Positions 32,136 to 42,617 of a DNA stretch of 64,000 bases are shown one piece after another (positions within the stretch are counted from its first letter, which is position 1; each line of letters opens with the position of its first letter). A program made the position numbers and the translations under genes. The notes beneath the pieces are model-generated. The model searched no databases and was not told where the DNA came from. It was given only the letters and a program-made list of their open reading frames with translations. The stretch lies in assembly GCF_002157145.1 (NCBI RefSeq), contig NZ_CP021361.1, forward strand, positions 2,721,001 to 2,785,000, read 5' to 3'. The stretch comes from Acidovorax carolinensis (GTDB lineage: Bacteria > Pseudomonadota > Gammaproteobacteria > Burkholderiales > Burkholderiaceae_C).

Positions 32136-33116
32136 TCATGCTGCCTTGAGAGCCTGTTCCAGCGCCTTGATGCGCTCTCGCAAGCTGTACAGTTGTTTGA
32201 GTGTGGCAGCGTTTTTTTCCCAGCGCGCATTGTCGTCGATAGGGAACATGCCGGTGTACTGGCCCGGCTTGGTGAGCGAGCGCGTGACCACCGTGGCTGC
32301 TGAAATGTGCACGTTGTCGGCCAACTCCAGGTGGCCCAGCACGATGGCGCCGCCACCCACGGTGCAGTGCGCGCCAATGGTGGCACTGCCGGCCACGCCC
32401 ACGCACCCGGCCATGGCCGAGTGTTTGCCGATATGCACGTTGTGACCGATCTGGATCAGGTTGTCGAGCTTCACGCCGTCTTCAATGACGGTGTCCTGCA
32501 GCGCACCGCGGTCGATGCAGGTGTTGGCACCAATTTCCACATCGTTGCCAATGCGCACCGCGCCCAGCTGCTCGATCTTGACCCATTCGCCGCCCTGCGG
32601 CGCAAAGCCGAAACCGTCGGCACCGATCACCACACCGGCATGCACGATGCAGCGCGCGCCGATGTGGCAGTGTTCGCCCACCGTCACGCGCGACTTGAGC
32701 ACCGTGCCTGCGCCAATGTGCGCACCGCGCTCGACAACGCACAGCGGGCCCACCGAGGCACTGGGATGCACCACGGCGTCCGCATCCACCACGGCGCTGG
32801 GGTGCACACCGGGTTGCACGGCTGCGCCATGGTGCTGCCGCCAAAGCTGCGTAACCCGGGCGAAATAGACATAGGGGTTGTCCGCCACAATGCATGCGCC
32901 GCGCGCCAACGCGGGCTCACGCATGGCGGGCGCCACAATGACACAGGCCGCCCGGGAGGCGGCCAGTTGTTGCTGGTAACGCGGGTGGCTCAGGAAACTG
33001 ATGTCGCCTGGACTGGCGGTATCGAGTGGCGCAATACGCAGAACTGCGGTGTCCCGCAGCCCCCCTTCCAGCGATCCACCCAGCGCGTCAACAATGGCCC
33101 CAAGGAGCAAGCTCAC
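32136..33116 (-). CDS. lpxD: UDP-3-O-acylglucosamine N-acyltransferase
   Basis: Third acyl-transfer enzyme of lipid A synthesis, trimeric and cytoplasmic. The product is 326 aa. The N-terminal uridine-binding domain (to ~100; [12 protein letters not shown]) precedes a beta-helix with many hexapeptide repeats, including [14 protein letters not shown] and the catalytic-His region [13 protein letters not shown]. The C-terminal helix is [11 protein letters not shown]. It sits 24 bp after the skp-like gene. Confidence 0.96.
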   Translation of the reverse strand: MSLLLGAIVDALGGSLEGGLRDTAVLRIAPLDTASPGDISFLSHPRYQQQLAASRAACVIVAPAMREPALARGACIVADNPYVYFARVTQLWRQHHGAAVQPGVHPSAVVDADAVVHPSASVGPLCVVERGAHIGAGTVLKSRVTVGEHCHIGARCIVHAGVVIGADGFGFAPQGGEWVKIEQLGAVRIGNDVEIGANTCIDRGALQDTVIEDGVKLDNLIQIGHNVHIGKHSAMAGCVGVAGSATIGAHCTVGGGAIVLGHLELADNVHISAATVVTRSLTKPGQYTGMFPIDDNARWEKNAATLKQLYSLRERIKALEQALKAA

Positions 33117-33140
33117 GCGCCACCTGCCCTGCGCAGCGGC

Positions 33141-33659
33141 TTATTTGCCAGCGCCATTCAGCGCCTTGATCACCCGGTCAGTGATGTCGTGCTTGGGGTT
33201 GATATAGACGGCTTCCTGCAGGATCACATCGTACTTTTCGGCTTCGGCAACCTGCTTGACCACCTTGTTGGCCCGCTCCAGAACCTGGGCGAGTTCTTCG
33301 TTCTTGCGAGCGTTCAGGTCTTCCTGGAACTCACGGCGCTTGCGCTGGAATTCGCGGTCCTGGTCCACCAGCTGGCGCTGGCGCGTAGTGCGCTGGCTTT
33401 CGGCCATGGTGGGGGCCTCACGCTCAAATTTTTCGGTCGCCGTCTTCAAGGTGTTGCCCATGTCGATGAGCTCCTTCTCGCGACGGGAGAATTCCTGCTC
33501 CAGCTTGGCCTGGGCCGCCTTGGCAGTGGTGGCCTCGCGGAAGATGCGGTCGGTGTTGACGAAACCGGCCTTGAATTCTTGTGCCTGCAATGCAGGGGCA
33601 GCCATGGCCAATGTGCTCAGCAGCAGGGCCAAGGTGAAATGGCGGGGAAGTGATTTCAT
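33141..33659 (-). CDS. skp: OmpH/Skp-family periplasmic chaperone
   Basis: Periplasmic chaperone for outer-membrane proteins. The product is 172 aa, with a signal peptide of about 26 residues (MKSLPRHFTLALLLSTLAMAAPALQA). The mature body EFKAGFVNTDRIFREATTAK continues into a long charged coiled coil (40-120, rich in Q/E/K/R), the Skp tentacle. Its ATG shares a base with the bamA stop, and lpxD follows, as in most Gram-negatives. Confidence 0.93.
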   Translation of the reverse strand: MKSLPRHFTLALLLSTLAMAAPALQAQEFKAGFVNTDRIFREATTAKAAQAKLEQEFSRREKELIDMGNTLKTATEKFEREAPTMAESQRTTRQRQLVDQDREFQRKRREFQEDLNARKNEELAQVLERANKVVKQVAEAEKYDVILQEAVYINPKHDITDRVIKALNGAGK

Positions 33660-35956
33660 TAGAAGGACGTACCAATCTGGAATTGAAGTTTCTGGATTCT
33701 ATCGCCGGCGAACTTGCGCACCGGTTGTGCATAGGCTAGACGCAGCGGACCCAGGGGGGAAATCCAGCTCAGGCCCACGCCCGCAGATGCGCGCATGTCG
33801 TTGAAACTGACTTTGTCATTTTCGCCATACACATTACCCACATCGACGAAGGTGAAAATCCGCAGCGTACGGTCATTGCCTGCGCCTGGAAAGGGCGCCA
33901 TCAATTCGGCATTGAGCGTGACTTTCCTGGGCCCGCCCAAGGATGCGCCCGTGACATCGCGCGGGCCGAGAGTGCCCTGGTCGAAACCACGTACCGAACC
34001 CAGGCCACCGGAGTAGAAGTTCTTGAACACGGGAAACGGCCGACCGTTCAAGCCCTTGCCATAACCCAGTTCGCCATTGAAGGCCAGCGTGAACCGCTTG
34101 TTCAGCGGCACATATTGCTGGTATTGGTAATTCGCCCGCAGGTAGCGCGCGTCGCCGGCCACCGACCATTCGGAATTGAGCCGCTGGTAGCGACCGGAAT
34201 TCGGTGCCAGCGCACTGTCGCGGTCATCGCGTGACCAGCCAATGGTCAGGGGAACGGAGTTACTGGAACTGCCGTAGGTGTCTGCGTAGGCCAGGTAAGC
34301 GGCTGGGATGTTGGTGCCCGCCTTGATCTTGGTCTGCTCGACACCACCACCGAAGAAAACGGTATCGGTTTCGCTGAAGGGCACCCCGAAGCGCACCGAA
34401 GCTCCCGTGGTGACCAGCTGATAATTGCCGCCCTGCTCTTCATAGGGCTTGTCGGTACGGTAATAAACATCCAGGGTGCGAGAGATGCCATCCTGGGTGA
34501 AATACGGGTCGGTAGTGCTCAACACCAAGGTCCGGCGGTACTTGCTGGTGTTGACATCCACCCCGAGGTAGTTGCCCGAGCCGAAAACGTTTTCCTGCTT
34601 GATGGCAAACGACAGTGACACCTTTTCCGCGCTGGAGAAACCGGCACCGAGCTGCAGAGAACCAGTGGGCTTTTCGGCCACATTGATCACGAGGTCGACC
34701 TGGTCGGGCGATCCGGGAACTTCCTGGGTTTCGATTCCCACCTCGGTAAAGTAGCCCAGCCGGTCCACGCGGTCGCGTGACAGACGGATCTTTTCGCCGT
34801 CGTACCACGAGGCCTCGAACTGCCGGAATTCGCGACGCACGACTTCATCACGGGTTCGGTTGTTGCCGCTCACGTTGATGCGCCGCACGTATGCCCTGCG
34901 GGCCGGCTCGGCCTGCAGCACCAGTGCTACGCGGTTGTTTTCACGATCAATCTCCGGCACCGCCTCGACGCGCGCAAAGGCGAAGCCGAAGCGCCCAAAA
35001 TACTCGGAAAAGGCCTTGGTGGTTTCGGTGACCTGATCGGCGTTGTAAGGCTCGCCCGGACGAATGGTGACCAGCGATTTGAACTCGTCTTCGCGATCGA
35101 GGTAATTGCCTTCGAGCTTGACCCCCGACACCACGAAACGCTCGCCTTCGGTCACATTGACCACGATGGAGATGTCCTGCTTGTCCGGCGAGATGGCCAC
35201 CTGGGTGGAGTCCACGCGAAACTCGAGGTAACCGCGCTGGAGATAGTAGGAACGCAGCGTCTCCAGATCGGCATTGAGCTTTGCGCGGGCGTAACGGTCC
35301 GACTTGGTGTACCAGCTCAGCCAGCCGCCGGTGTCCTGGTCGAACAGCCCCTTGAGCTCCGATTCGCTGAACGCCTTGTTGCCCACAATGCGCACTTCCT
35401 TGATACGTGCCGGCTCGCCTTCCACCACCGTGAAGGTGAGGTTGACACGGTTGCGCTCAATGGGCGTCACGGTGGTCACCACCTCGGCGCCGTACAGGCT
35501 CTTGTTGATGTACTGGCGCTTGAGTTCCTGCTCTGCCCGATCGGCCAACGCCTTGTCGTAAGGGCGGCCTTCGGTCAGCCCCACGTCGCGCATGCTCTTC
35601 TTGAGGGCCTCCTTGTCGAACTCTTTGGTGCCTGCAAACTCCACATCGGCAATCGTGGGGCGCTCTTCCACCACCACGACCAGCACGTTGCCGGTGGCCT
35701 CCAGCCGCACGTCCTTGAAAAGCCCCAGGCCAAACAGGGCCCGAATGGCGGCGGCGCCCTTTTCGTCGTTGTAGTCATCGCCGACCCGCAGCGGCATGGA
35801 CGCGAAAATGGTGCCGGGCTCTACGCGCTGCAGGCCCTCCACCCGAATATCCTGCACCTTGAACGGCTCCAGGGCCCATGCCGCATTGGCGACCAAAACC
35901 ATGGCTGCAACGGCCGATGCAGTACGCACGCCCAGGCGATTGATGTGTTTTTTCAT
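33659..35956 (-). CDS. bamA: Outer-membrane protein assembly factor BamA
   Basis: Central BAM-complex protein that inserts beta-barrels into the outer membrane. The 765-aa product has a signal peptide ending AAWALEP. Five POTRA domains span ~30-430 (first FKVQDIRVEGLQRVEPGTIF) and a 16-strand barrel follows. The lid-loop motif VRGFDQGTLGPRD (~650) and a C-terminal aromatic (QFQIGTSF) are diagnostic. It lies between rseP and skp. Confidence 0.98.
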   Translation of the reverse strand: MKKHINRLGVRTASAVAAMVLVANAAWALEPFKVQDIRVEGLQRVEPGTIFASMPLRVGDDYNDEKGAAAIRALFGLGLFKDVRLEATGNVLVVVVEERPTIADVEFAGTKEFDKEALKKSMRDVGLTEGRPYDKALADRAEQELKRQYINKSLYGAEVVTTVTPIERNRVNLTFTVVEGEPARIKEVRIVGNKAFSESELKGLFDQDTGGWLSWYTKSDRYARAKLNADLETLRSYYLQRGYLEFRVDSTQVAISPDKQDISIVVNVTEGERFVVSGVKLEGNYLDREDEFKSLVTIRPGEPYNADQVTETTKAFSEYFGRFGFAFARVEAVPEIDRENNRVALVLQAEPARRAYVRRINVSGNNRTRDEVVRREFRQFEASWYDGEKIRLSRDRVDRLGYFTEVGIETQEVPGSPDQVDLVINVAEKPTGSLQLGAGFSSAEKVSLSFAIKQENVFGSGNYLGVDVNTSKYRRTLVLSTTDPYFTQDGISRTLDVYYRTDKPYEEQGGNYQLVTTGASVRFGVPFSETDTVFFGGGVEQTKIKAGTNIPAAYLAYADTYGSSSNSVPLTIGWSRDDRDSALAPNSGRYQRLNSEWSVAGDARYLRANYQYQQYVPLNKRFTLAFNGELGYGKGLNGRPFPVFKNFYSGGLGSVRGFDQGTLGPRDVTGASLGGPRKVTLNAELMAPFPGAGNDRTLRIFTFVDVGNVYGENDKVSFNDMRASAGVGLSWISPLGPLRLAYAQPVRKFAGDRIQKLQFQIGTSF

Positions 35957-36001
35957 GAATGAAGCGGGAGCCGCATGACGTAAGGAAATGCGGCAATAAG
36001 G

Positions 36002-37366
36002 TTAGCCAAAGAGCCGGGTGATGTCGTTGAACAGGGCAATGGACATCATGAGAAGGAGAACCGCCACGCCACCGCGCTGCAGGTGTTCCATCCATGCATC
36101 CGACACCTTCCTGCCAGTCACACCCTCCCAAAGATAATACATCAGGTGCCCGCCATCGAGGACCGGCAAGGGAAGCAGGTTGAGCACACCCAGGCTCACG
36201 CTGATGAGTGCCAGAAACACCAGATATTGCGTGAAGCCCATGCTGGCCGAGCGGCCCGCGTAGTCGGCAATCGTCAGGGGGCCGCTGAGGTTTTTCAGGG
36301 AGGCCTGGCCCACCACCATGCGGCCCATCATGCGCAGGGTCAGGACGGACACGTCCCAGGTGCGCACAACGCCATTCCACAAGCCCTCCACCGGGCCATG
36401 CTGAACGATCACAAACTCGGGCGGCGCCCCCACATAGGCGCCGATGCGGCCCACACTGGCGTTTTGTTCCTTCTGGACGTCGGGCATCACGTCCAGCGTG
36501 AGCTGCTGACCACCACGCTCGATGCGCCAGGCCTGCACCACGGCCGCATCGGTGCGAACGGACTGGCGAATCAGCTCACGCAGCTGCTGGCCGTCCACCA
36601 CATCCACAGCACCAATTTTCAGCACCAGATCGCCCTGACGAAGCCCCGCACGCTGCGCGGCGCCATCGGCCATGATGTCGCCCAGTACCGGACGTGTCCA
36701 CGGACCCAGAAGCCCCACCTTGCGAAAGAGCTGCGCATCGGCCTCGCGTGTGTCGATCTGCGCCATGTCGAGCGATACCTCGCGGTGCACCACGCCGGGT
36801 GTTGGTTCGACCTCCAGCCGGACCCTTTCGCCTTCCAGGGCACCACGGGTCAACAGCCAGCGTAAATCTTCAAAGGAGCGCACCGGCTCCAGCTCTGCCG
36901 AACCCAGGGCCGCACTGTGCACCAGTTCACCGCCGCGCAACCCAGCCACCTGCGCCACCGAGCCCGCTACGGGGCTGGCCAGCAGCGCCTTGGGTTCCTG
37001 GACTCCGCTCCAGTTCACCACCGAATAGAGCAACACGGCCAGCAGCAGGTTGGCAATGGGGCCCGCTGCGACGATAGCTGCACGCGAGCGCAGGGGCTGC
37101 GTGTTGAACGCAAGGTGGCGCTCGGCCTCGGGCACCGGCGCCTCGCGCTCATCGAGCATGCGCACATAGCCGCCCAACGGAAACGCACTCAGCACAAACT
37201 CGGTGGATGAACCCTTCGGTTGCCAGCGCAGCAATGGCTTGCCAAAACCCACCGAAAACCGCAACACCTTGACGCCGCACGCCACCGCCACGCGGTAATG
37301 CCCGTATTCGTGCACGGCGATCAGCACGCCCAGGGCAACAACGAAAGCAACAAGGGTCAGCAACAT
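36002..37366 (-). CDS. rseP: Site-2 intramembrane metalloprotease RseP
   Basis: Inner-membrane protease that releases sigma-E by cutting RseA. The product is 454 aa. The zinc motif HEYGH is in the first membrane helix (IAVHEYGHYRVAV, ~18-22). Two PDZ domains occupy ~115-310 (RAGLRQGDLVLKI) and the third-ligand motif is LLPLPVLDGGHLMYYLWE (~400). Order dxr-rseP-bamA is the conserved one; 45 bp separate it from bamA. Confidence 0.96.
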   Translation of the reverse strand: MLLTLVAFVVALGVLIAVHEYGHYRVAVACGVKVLRFSVGFGKPLLRWQPKGSSTEFVLSAFPLGGYVRMLDEREAPVPEAERHLAFNTQPLRSRAAIVAAGPIANLLLAVLLYSVVNWSGVQEPKALLASPVAGSVAQVAGLRGGELVHSAALGSAELEPVRSFEDLRWLLTRGALEGERVRLEVEPTPGVVHREVSLDMAQIDTREADAQLFRKVGLLGPWTRPVLGDIMADGAAQRAGLRQGDLVLKIGAVDVVDGQQLRELIRQSVRTDAAVVQAWRIERGGQQLTLDVMPDVQKEQNASVGRIGAYVGAPPEFVIVQHGPVEGLWNGVVRTWDVSVLTLRMMGRMVVGQASLKNLSGPLTIADYAGRSASMGFTQYLVFLALISVSLGVLNLLPLPVLDGGHLMYYLWEGVTGRKVSDAWMEHLQRGGVAVLLLMMSIALFNDITRLFG

Positions 37367-37392
37367 GCAAAGGTCTCGTGAGTTAACCGCAT

Positions 37393-38583
37393 TCAGGCCG
37401 CCAGACGGCCGGCGGCCTGCTCGGCCACACTGCGCGCCTGGGCATCCAGGTCCAGCAAAGCATTGAGCGAATTGGGGTTGGAGGGAGAAACCGCCTCCAA
37501 AGTTGCACGATTGAGGTGGTGAATCTGGTCAAACCGGATGCGCCGCTCCAGAAAGGCCGCCACCGCCACCTCGTTGGCCGCGTTCAACACCGCCGTTGTG
37601 CCCTGCGGCGCCGCCAAGGCATCCCACGCCAGCTGCAATCCGGGAAATCGGTCGCGATGCCCATGGTCGTCAATGGCCTCGAAAGTCATGGCCGACAGCG
37701 CATGGAAATTGAGCGCCGAGGCCCCCGACTCGACCCGCTCGGGCCACGCCAGACCATAGGCGATGGGTACCCGCATGTCCGGTGTGCCCAACTGCGCCAC
37801 CACCGACGTATCCCGGTACTGCACCATGGAATGGATGATGCTTTGCGGATGAATCACCACGTCCAGCTGTGAAGGAGCCAGGCCAAACAGATAGCGCGCC
37901 TCGATCACTTCGAGCGCCTTGTTCATCATGGTGGCCGAATCCACCGAAATCTTGCGCCCCATGCTCCAGTTGGGATGGGCGCAGGCCTGCTCGGGCGTGA
38001 CATCGCGCAGCGTATCGGGCGTTCGGGTGCGAAACGGCCCGCCCGACGCGGTCAGAATGATTTTCTCGACCCGCTGGCTCCAGGTGGCGGGATCTTCGGG
38101 CAGGGACTGGAAGATGGCCGAATGCTCGCTGTCGATTGGCAGCAACGTGGCCGCCCCTTCGCGCACCGCGTCCAGAAACACGTCGCCGCCCACCACCAGC
38201 GCCTCCTTGTTGGCCAGCAACAAGCGCTTTCCGGCCCATGCCGCAGCCAAGCAGGGCGCCAGCCCTGCAGAGCCGACAATGGCCGCCATGACCGTATCCA
38301 CATCGTCATTGGATGCTATGATTTCAAGAGCATCTGGCGATTGAAGCACGGTGGTTTTAAGCCCATTTGCCTTGATTTTCTCAGCCAGCAGGCGGCCATG
38401 GGGCGCACTGGCCATCACGGCAAAGCGGGGCTTGAATTGCGCGCACTGCGCCAGCATCAGATCCACCTGCGTGGCCGCGCTCAGGGCAAACACTTCAAAC
38501 CGGTCAGGGTGGCGCGCCACCACGTCGAGCGTGCTGGTGCCAATGGAGCCGGTAGAGCCCAGAACAGTGAGTCGTTGTTTCAT
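37393..38583 (-). CDS. dxr: 1-deoxy-D-xylulose 5-phosphate reductoisomerase
   Basis: Second step of the MEP isoprenoid pathway; target of fosmidomycin. The product is 396 aa. The NADPH loop is GSTGSIGTSTLDVV (8-21), then LANKEALVVGGDVF (~123), the metal site PIDSEHSAIFQ (~148) and GRKISVDSATMMNKALEVIEA (~207). Its ATG overlaps the cdsA stop by 4 bp. Confidence 0.97.
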   Translation of the reverse strand: MKQRLTVLGSTGSIGTSTLDVVARHPDRFEVFALSAATQVDLMLAQCAQFKPRFAVMASAPHGRLLAEKIKANGLKTTVLQSPDALEIIASNDDVDTVMAAIVGSAGLAPCLAAAWAGKRLLLANKEALVVGGDVFLDAVREGAATLLPIDSEHSAIFQSLPEDPATWSQRVEKIILTASGGPFRTRTPDTLRDVTPEQACAHPNWSMGRKISVDSATMMNKALEVIEARYLFGLAPSQLDVVIHPQSIIHSMVQYRDTSVVAQLGTPDMRVPIAYGLAWPERVESGASALNFHALSAMTFEAIDDHGHRDRFPGLQLAWDALAAPQGTTAVLNAANEVAVAAFLERRIRFDQIHHLNRATLEAVSPSNPNSLNALLDLDAQARSVAEQAAGRLAA

Positions 38584-39436
38584 AGAGGTGTCGTCAGGCG
38601 GGTCAGCATCAGGGCCAGGGGGAGCGTGGGCAGCAAGGCATCCACCCGGTCCAGCACACCGCCATGGCCTGGCAGCAAACCACTGCTGTCTTTCACGCCC
38701 GCGCTGCGCTTGATCAGCGACTCCACCAGGTCACCGGCCACGCTCATGGCCACCATGAACAGAACCGAAATCACCAGCAGCCACCCACCCTGCTGCGCCA
38801 GGCGGCTGTAAAAACTGGGCACTGCGGCCTGCCAGTGGGCATCTGCGGCGATCCAGGCAAACGCGAGCACGATTACGCCCGCCAGCCCGCCCCATACCCC
38901 TTCCCAGCTCTTGCCGGGACTGATGGAAGGCGCCAGCTTGTTCTTGGTGAAGCGCAAGCCAAAGGCACGGCCGGCAAAGTAGGCAAAAATGTCAGCCACC
39001 CACACCAGTACCAGCACCGACAGGAGAAAATTGACGCCCAGCATGCGCGCCTGCACCACGGCCAACCATGCCAGCCACAGCGCAAGTACACCGGCTACCA
39101 GGCGCACGGCCGAGGGAATGCGCCCCCAGCCCGGCACGCCGGCCCGCAACAGCCATGCCGCGCACAGTACCCAGAGCCCGCCACCAACAATCCACAAGGC
39201 GGTCAGGGGCCTATCAATCCAGCCCAGCGCCCAGGACGCCCCACACAAGGCAACACAGGCGCCCCCACGGCCAACGAACCGGCCTGACCATAGCCGCTCA
39301 GGCGCCCCCACTCCCAAGCGCCGGCGGCCATGAGCACCAGCACGACCAGCGTGAACGGCACCGTGGATGGATAAAAAAGCGCGGGCAGCAGGATGGCCAG
39401 CAGGACAAGGGCGGTGATGACACGCTGTAGAAGCAT
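38580..39436 (-). CDS. cdsA: Phosphatidate cytidylyltransferase (one frameshift)
   Basis: Makes CDP-diacylglycerol, the precursor of all phospholipids. Repaired length is 285 aa. The N-terminus MLLQRVITALVLLAILLPAL is in one frame; the rest, including the signature SISPGKSWEGVWGG and SVAGDLVESLIKRSAGVKDSS...LPGHGGVLDR, is in another. The frames meet at the CCCCC run 39262-39266 (minus strand GGGGG), where one G is missing. Eight or so membrane helices are predicted by eye. Essential, so the break is probably a sequence error. Confidence 0.92.
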
Positions 39437-39445
39437 GGGGCCTTT

Positions 39446-40177
39446 TCAGCCGTGCACCGGAGCAGGATGCGCGGACAGGATTTGTTCGGAGGTTTTGCCA
39501 AAGCGGCGCTCGCGGCCGTTGAAGGCGGCAATCGCCTCGTCCAGTGCCGACTCGTCGAAATCCGGCCACAACCGCTCACTGAAGTACAACTCGGAGTATG
39601 CGGCCTGCCACAGCAAGAAGTTGCTGATCCGCATTTCACCCCCGGTTCGGATCACCAGATCCGGGTCGGGCACATGGGCCAGGCCCATCGCGCCATTCAG
39701 ACTGGCCTCGGTGATGGGTTCACCGCGCGCCGCCAGCCGCGCGGCGGCCTGGGCGATGTCCCAGCGGCCGCCGTAGTTGAAACACACGTTGAGCACGAGG
39801 CGGGTGTTTTCCGCCGTGGCGGCCTCGGCCTGCACCAGGCCATCGCGCACCTTGGGCGAAAGGCCGGCGCGCTCACCCACAAAGTACAGACGCACGCCGT
39901 CCTTCTTGAGCTGCGGCACCTCGCGCGCCAGCGCCATGGCCAGCAATTCCATGAGGCCGGAGACCTCATCGACCGGACGGTTCCAGTTTTCCGACGAGAA
40001 CGCAAAGACGGTCAGCACGGCCACGCCGCGCTGCACGCAGGCACGGGCGCAGCGGCGCAGCGAATCAACCCCTTGCTTGTGGCCCGCCAGACGCGGCAGA
40101 AAGCGGCGCGTGGCCCAGCGGCCGTTGCCATCCATGACGATGGCAATGTGGTGTGGCACCACCGGTAGTACAGACAT
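39446..40177 (-). CDS. uppS: Undecaprenyl diphosphate synthase
   Basis: Cis-prenyltransferase that makes the C55 lipid carrier for peptidoglycan and O-antigen. The product is 243 aa. The catalytic motif HIAIVMDGNGRWA (residues 10-22, Asp17 region) and LTVFAFSSENWNRP are diagnostic, as is the C-terminal DLVIRTGGEMRISNFLLWQ with SELYF. It follows frr by about 30 bp and precedes cdsA by 9 bp. Confidence 0.97.
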   Translation of the reverse strand: MSVLPVVPHHIAIVMDGNGRWATRRFLPRLAGHKQGVDSLRRCARACVQRGVAVLTVFAFSSENWNRPVDEVSGLMELLAMALAREVPQLKKDGVRLYFVGERAGLSPKVRDGLVQAEAATAENTRLVLNVCFNYGGRWDIAQAAARLAARGEPITEASLNGAMGLAHVPDPDLVIRTGGEMRISNFLLWQAAYSELYFSERLWPDFDESALDEAIAAFNGRERRFGKTSEQILSAHPAPVHG

Positions 40178-40208
40178 GTAGAACGATCAGACCCGTGGAT
40201 GAGGGAAG

Positions 40209-40769
40209 TCAGACCGCCATGATTTCCTGTTCTTTGCCCGCCACCAGGGAATCGATCTCGGCGATGTGCTTGTCGGTGAACTTCTGCACTTCGGCTTCGG
40301 CGCGCTTTTGGTCATCTTCGGACGCCAGCTTGTCCTTGACCAGCTTCTTGACGGATTCGTTGGCATCGCGGCGCAGATTGCGCACGGCAATCTTGGCGCT
40401 TTCGCCTTCGTTGCGCGCCAGCTTGGTCATTTCCTTGCGGCGCTCTTCGCTCATGGGCGGCATGGGAACCCGGATCAGGTCACCCATCGACGCGGGGTTC
40501 AGGCCCAGATCGCTTTCGCGGATGGCCTTTTCGATCTTGGCGCCCATGCCCTTTTCCCAGGGCTGCACGCTGATGGTGCGCGAATCGATCAATGCCACGT
40601 TGGCGACCTGGCTCAACGGCACAAACGATCCGTAATACTCCACCTGCACGGTGTCCAGCAGGGCGGGATTCGCACGACCGGTGCGAATCTTCTGCAGGTT
40701 GTTCTTGAACGCAGCGATGGACTGGTCCATCTTGGTTTCGGCGTTTTTCTTGATGTCGGCAATCGTCAT
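40209..40769 (-). CDS. frr: Ribosome recycling factor
   Basis: Splits post-termination ribosomes together with EF-G. The product is 186 aa, near the family length of 185, with the three-helix-bundle domain and the sequences [21 protein letters not shown] and [25 protein letters not shown]. It lies 43 bp downstream of pyrH in the rpsB-tsf-pyrH-frr order. Confidence 0.97.
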   Translation of the reverse strand: MTIADIKKNAETKMDQSIAAFKNNLQKIRTGRANPALLDTVQVEYYGSFVPLSQVANVALIDSRTISVQPWEKGMGAKIEKAIRESDLGLNPASMGDLIRVPMPPMSEERRKEMTKLARNEGESAKIAVRNLRRDANESVKKLVKDKLASEDDQKRAEAEVQKFTDKHIAEIDSLVAGKEQEIMAV

Positions 40770-40812
40770 TGTTTCTCCTCAGGGCAGGCAGTTACCAGGC
40801 GGGGCCTCGTGG

Positions 40813-41534
40813 TCAGGCGTAAACCAGCGTGCCTTCGTCTTCACCCATAACTACCCGCTTCAGGGCTCCATGCTTGATGATGGAAAACACACGCACAGGC
40901 AACTTCTGGTCACGGCACAGGGCAAAGGCCGTCGCATCCATGATGCCCAGGTTGCGCGACATCGCCTCGTCAAAACTGAGTTTCGTGTAGCGTGTCGCCG
41001 TGGGATCCTTATGGGGGTCTGCAGTATAAACGCCGTCCACCTTGGTGGCCTTGAGAACAACCTCTGCACCAATCTCGGCCCCGCGAAGGGCCGCTGCCGT
41101 ATCGGTGGTGAAGAACGGGTTACCCGTTCCGGCCGCAAACACAACGACCTTGCCCTCTTCCAGATACTGCAGCGCCTTGGGGCGCACATAGGGCTCGACG
41201 ACCTGCTCGATGGCAATGGCAGACATCACACGGGCCACCAGGCCCTGCTTGTCCATGGCATCTGCCAGGGCCAGCGCGTTCATCACGGTAGCCAACATGC
41301 CCATGTAGTCGGCGGTGGCGCGGTCCATGCCGACCGAGCCTCCCGCCACGCCACGAAAAATATTGCCCCCCCGATCACCACCGCCACCTGGACGCCCAGA
41401 CGGGTCACCTCGGCGATCTCCTCCACCATGCGGACGATGGTGGCGCGGTTGATACCGAAGGCATCATCCCCCATCAACGCCTCACCAGACAGCTTGAGCA
41501 GGATGCGCTTGTGGGCTGGTGCAGCGTGGGTCAT
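40813..41534 (-). CDS. pyrH: UMP kinase (one frameshift)
   Basis: Phosphorylates UMP to UDP; hexameric amino-acid-kinase fold. Repaired length is 240 aa, from [22 protein letters not shown] through [16 protein letters not shown] to [10 protein letters not shown]. One base is missing in the 7-C run at 41366-41372 (minus strand; eight G are needed for IGGGN). Kinase landmarks [19 protein letters not shown] and [14 protein letters not shown] are intact. Essential gene. Confidence 0.94.
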
Positions 41535-41583
41535 GGGAAATTTCTCCGGTGATGGTGTCGGGGCTTGGGGGTTGCGGAAACGA

Positions 41584-42511
41584 TCAGGCAGCAGCCTTGG
41601 CAGCAGCTACCTGGGCGGCCACTTCGGCTGCAAAATCGTCAATTTTCTTCTCGATGCCTTCGCCCACCACGTAGAGCGTGAAGCCCTTGATCGTGGTGTT
41701 GGTGGCCTTGAGCATCTGCTCGACGGTCTGCTTGCCGTCCGCAGCCTTCACGAAGACCTGATTGAACAGCGAGACTTCCTTGAGGAACTTCTGCACGCCG
41801 CCTTCGATGCGCTTGGCAACGATTTCATCGGACTGCACGGGCTTGCCTTCGGCAGTGGCCTTGGCAGCGTCTTCAGCTGCCTTGGCAGCCGCCACCGAGC
41901 GCTCTTTTTCGATCAGGTCGGCAGGCACTTCAGCACTGGTCAGGGCGACGGGCTTCATGGCAGCGATATGCATTGCCACGTCCTTGGCCGCGACTTCGTC
42001 GCCGTCGAACTCGACGACCACGCCAATGCGCGAGCCGTGCAGGTAGGAGGCCAGCTTGCTGCTGCCGCCAAAGTACTTGAAGCGGCGGAACGACATGTTC
42101 TCGCCGATCTTGCCGATCAGGCCCTTGCGCACTTCTTCCAGCGTGGGCCGAAGCTGTCTTGCTCGTAAGGCAGCGCACCCAGGGCAGCCACGTCGGCGGG
42201 TTGTGCTTGGCAACCAGTTCGGCAGCTGCCTTGGCCAAGGCCATGAAGCTGTCGTTCTTGCTCACGAAGTCGGTTTCGCTGTTGACTTCCACCAGGGCGC
42301 CCTTGGTGCCGTCGATGTAGCTCGCCACCACGCCTTCAGCGGTGATGCGCGATGCAGCCTTGCCGGCCTTGGTGCCGAGCTTGACGCGCAGCAACTCTTC
42401 CGCCTTGACCATGTCGCCGTCGGCTTCGGTCAATGCCTTCTTGCATTCCATCATGGGAGCGTCAGTCTTGCCGCGCAGTTCGGCGACCATGCTTGCGGTA
42501 ATTGCAGCCAT
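41584..42511 (-). CDS. tsf: Elongation factor Ts (two frameshifts)
   Basis: Nucleotide exchange factor for EF-Tu. Repaired length is about 309 aa. The start is [21 protein letters not shown] (UBA domain), then [14 protein letters not shown], the EF-Tu-contact TDFV motif, with the core [15 protein letters not shown] later. Two single-base deletions occur, at or near 42198-42200 (after AKHNP) and 42145-42147 (within FGPTLEEV). Between them, about 16 residues are readable only in the third frame ([16 protein letters not shown]). Essential, so errors are likely. Confidence 0.92.
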
Positions 42512-42555
42512 CTTTATTCCTTCAATATTCAGTTCAGTCAATTCAGATTCGGGCT

Positions 42556-42583
42556 AAAAAAAAGGGGGCTCACCAGGGGCCCC
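42556..42583 (-). terminator. Hairpin with U-tract between rpsB and tsf
   Basis: A GC stem (GGGGC / GCCCC, 9-base loop; 42565-42583) is followed on the minus strand by eight consecutive T. It lies between the rpsB stop (42618) and the tsf start (42511). A partial terminator that lowers tsf relative to rpsB expression is plausible. Confidence 0.55.
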
Positions 42584-42617
42584 GCTTTTATCCGCGATAC
42601 ATCGCGCAGCCGGGACT

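Noticed and set aside
38310..38375. Possible palindromic repeat copy inside dxr
   Set aside because: Only the ends vaguely match and the GCGC arms are absent; the encoded residues look like ordinary Dxr.
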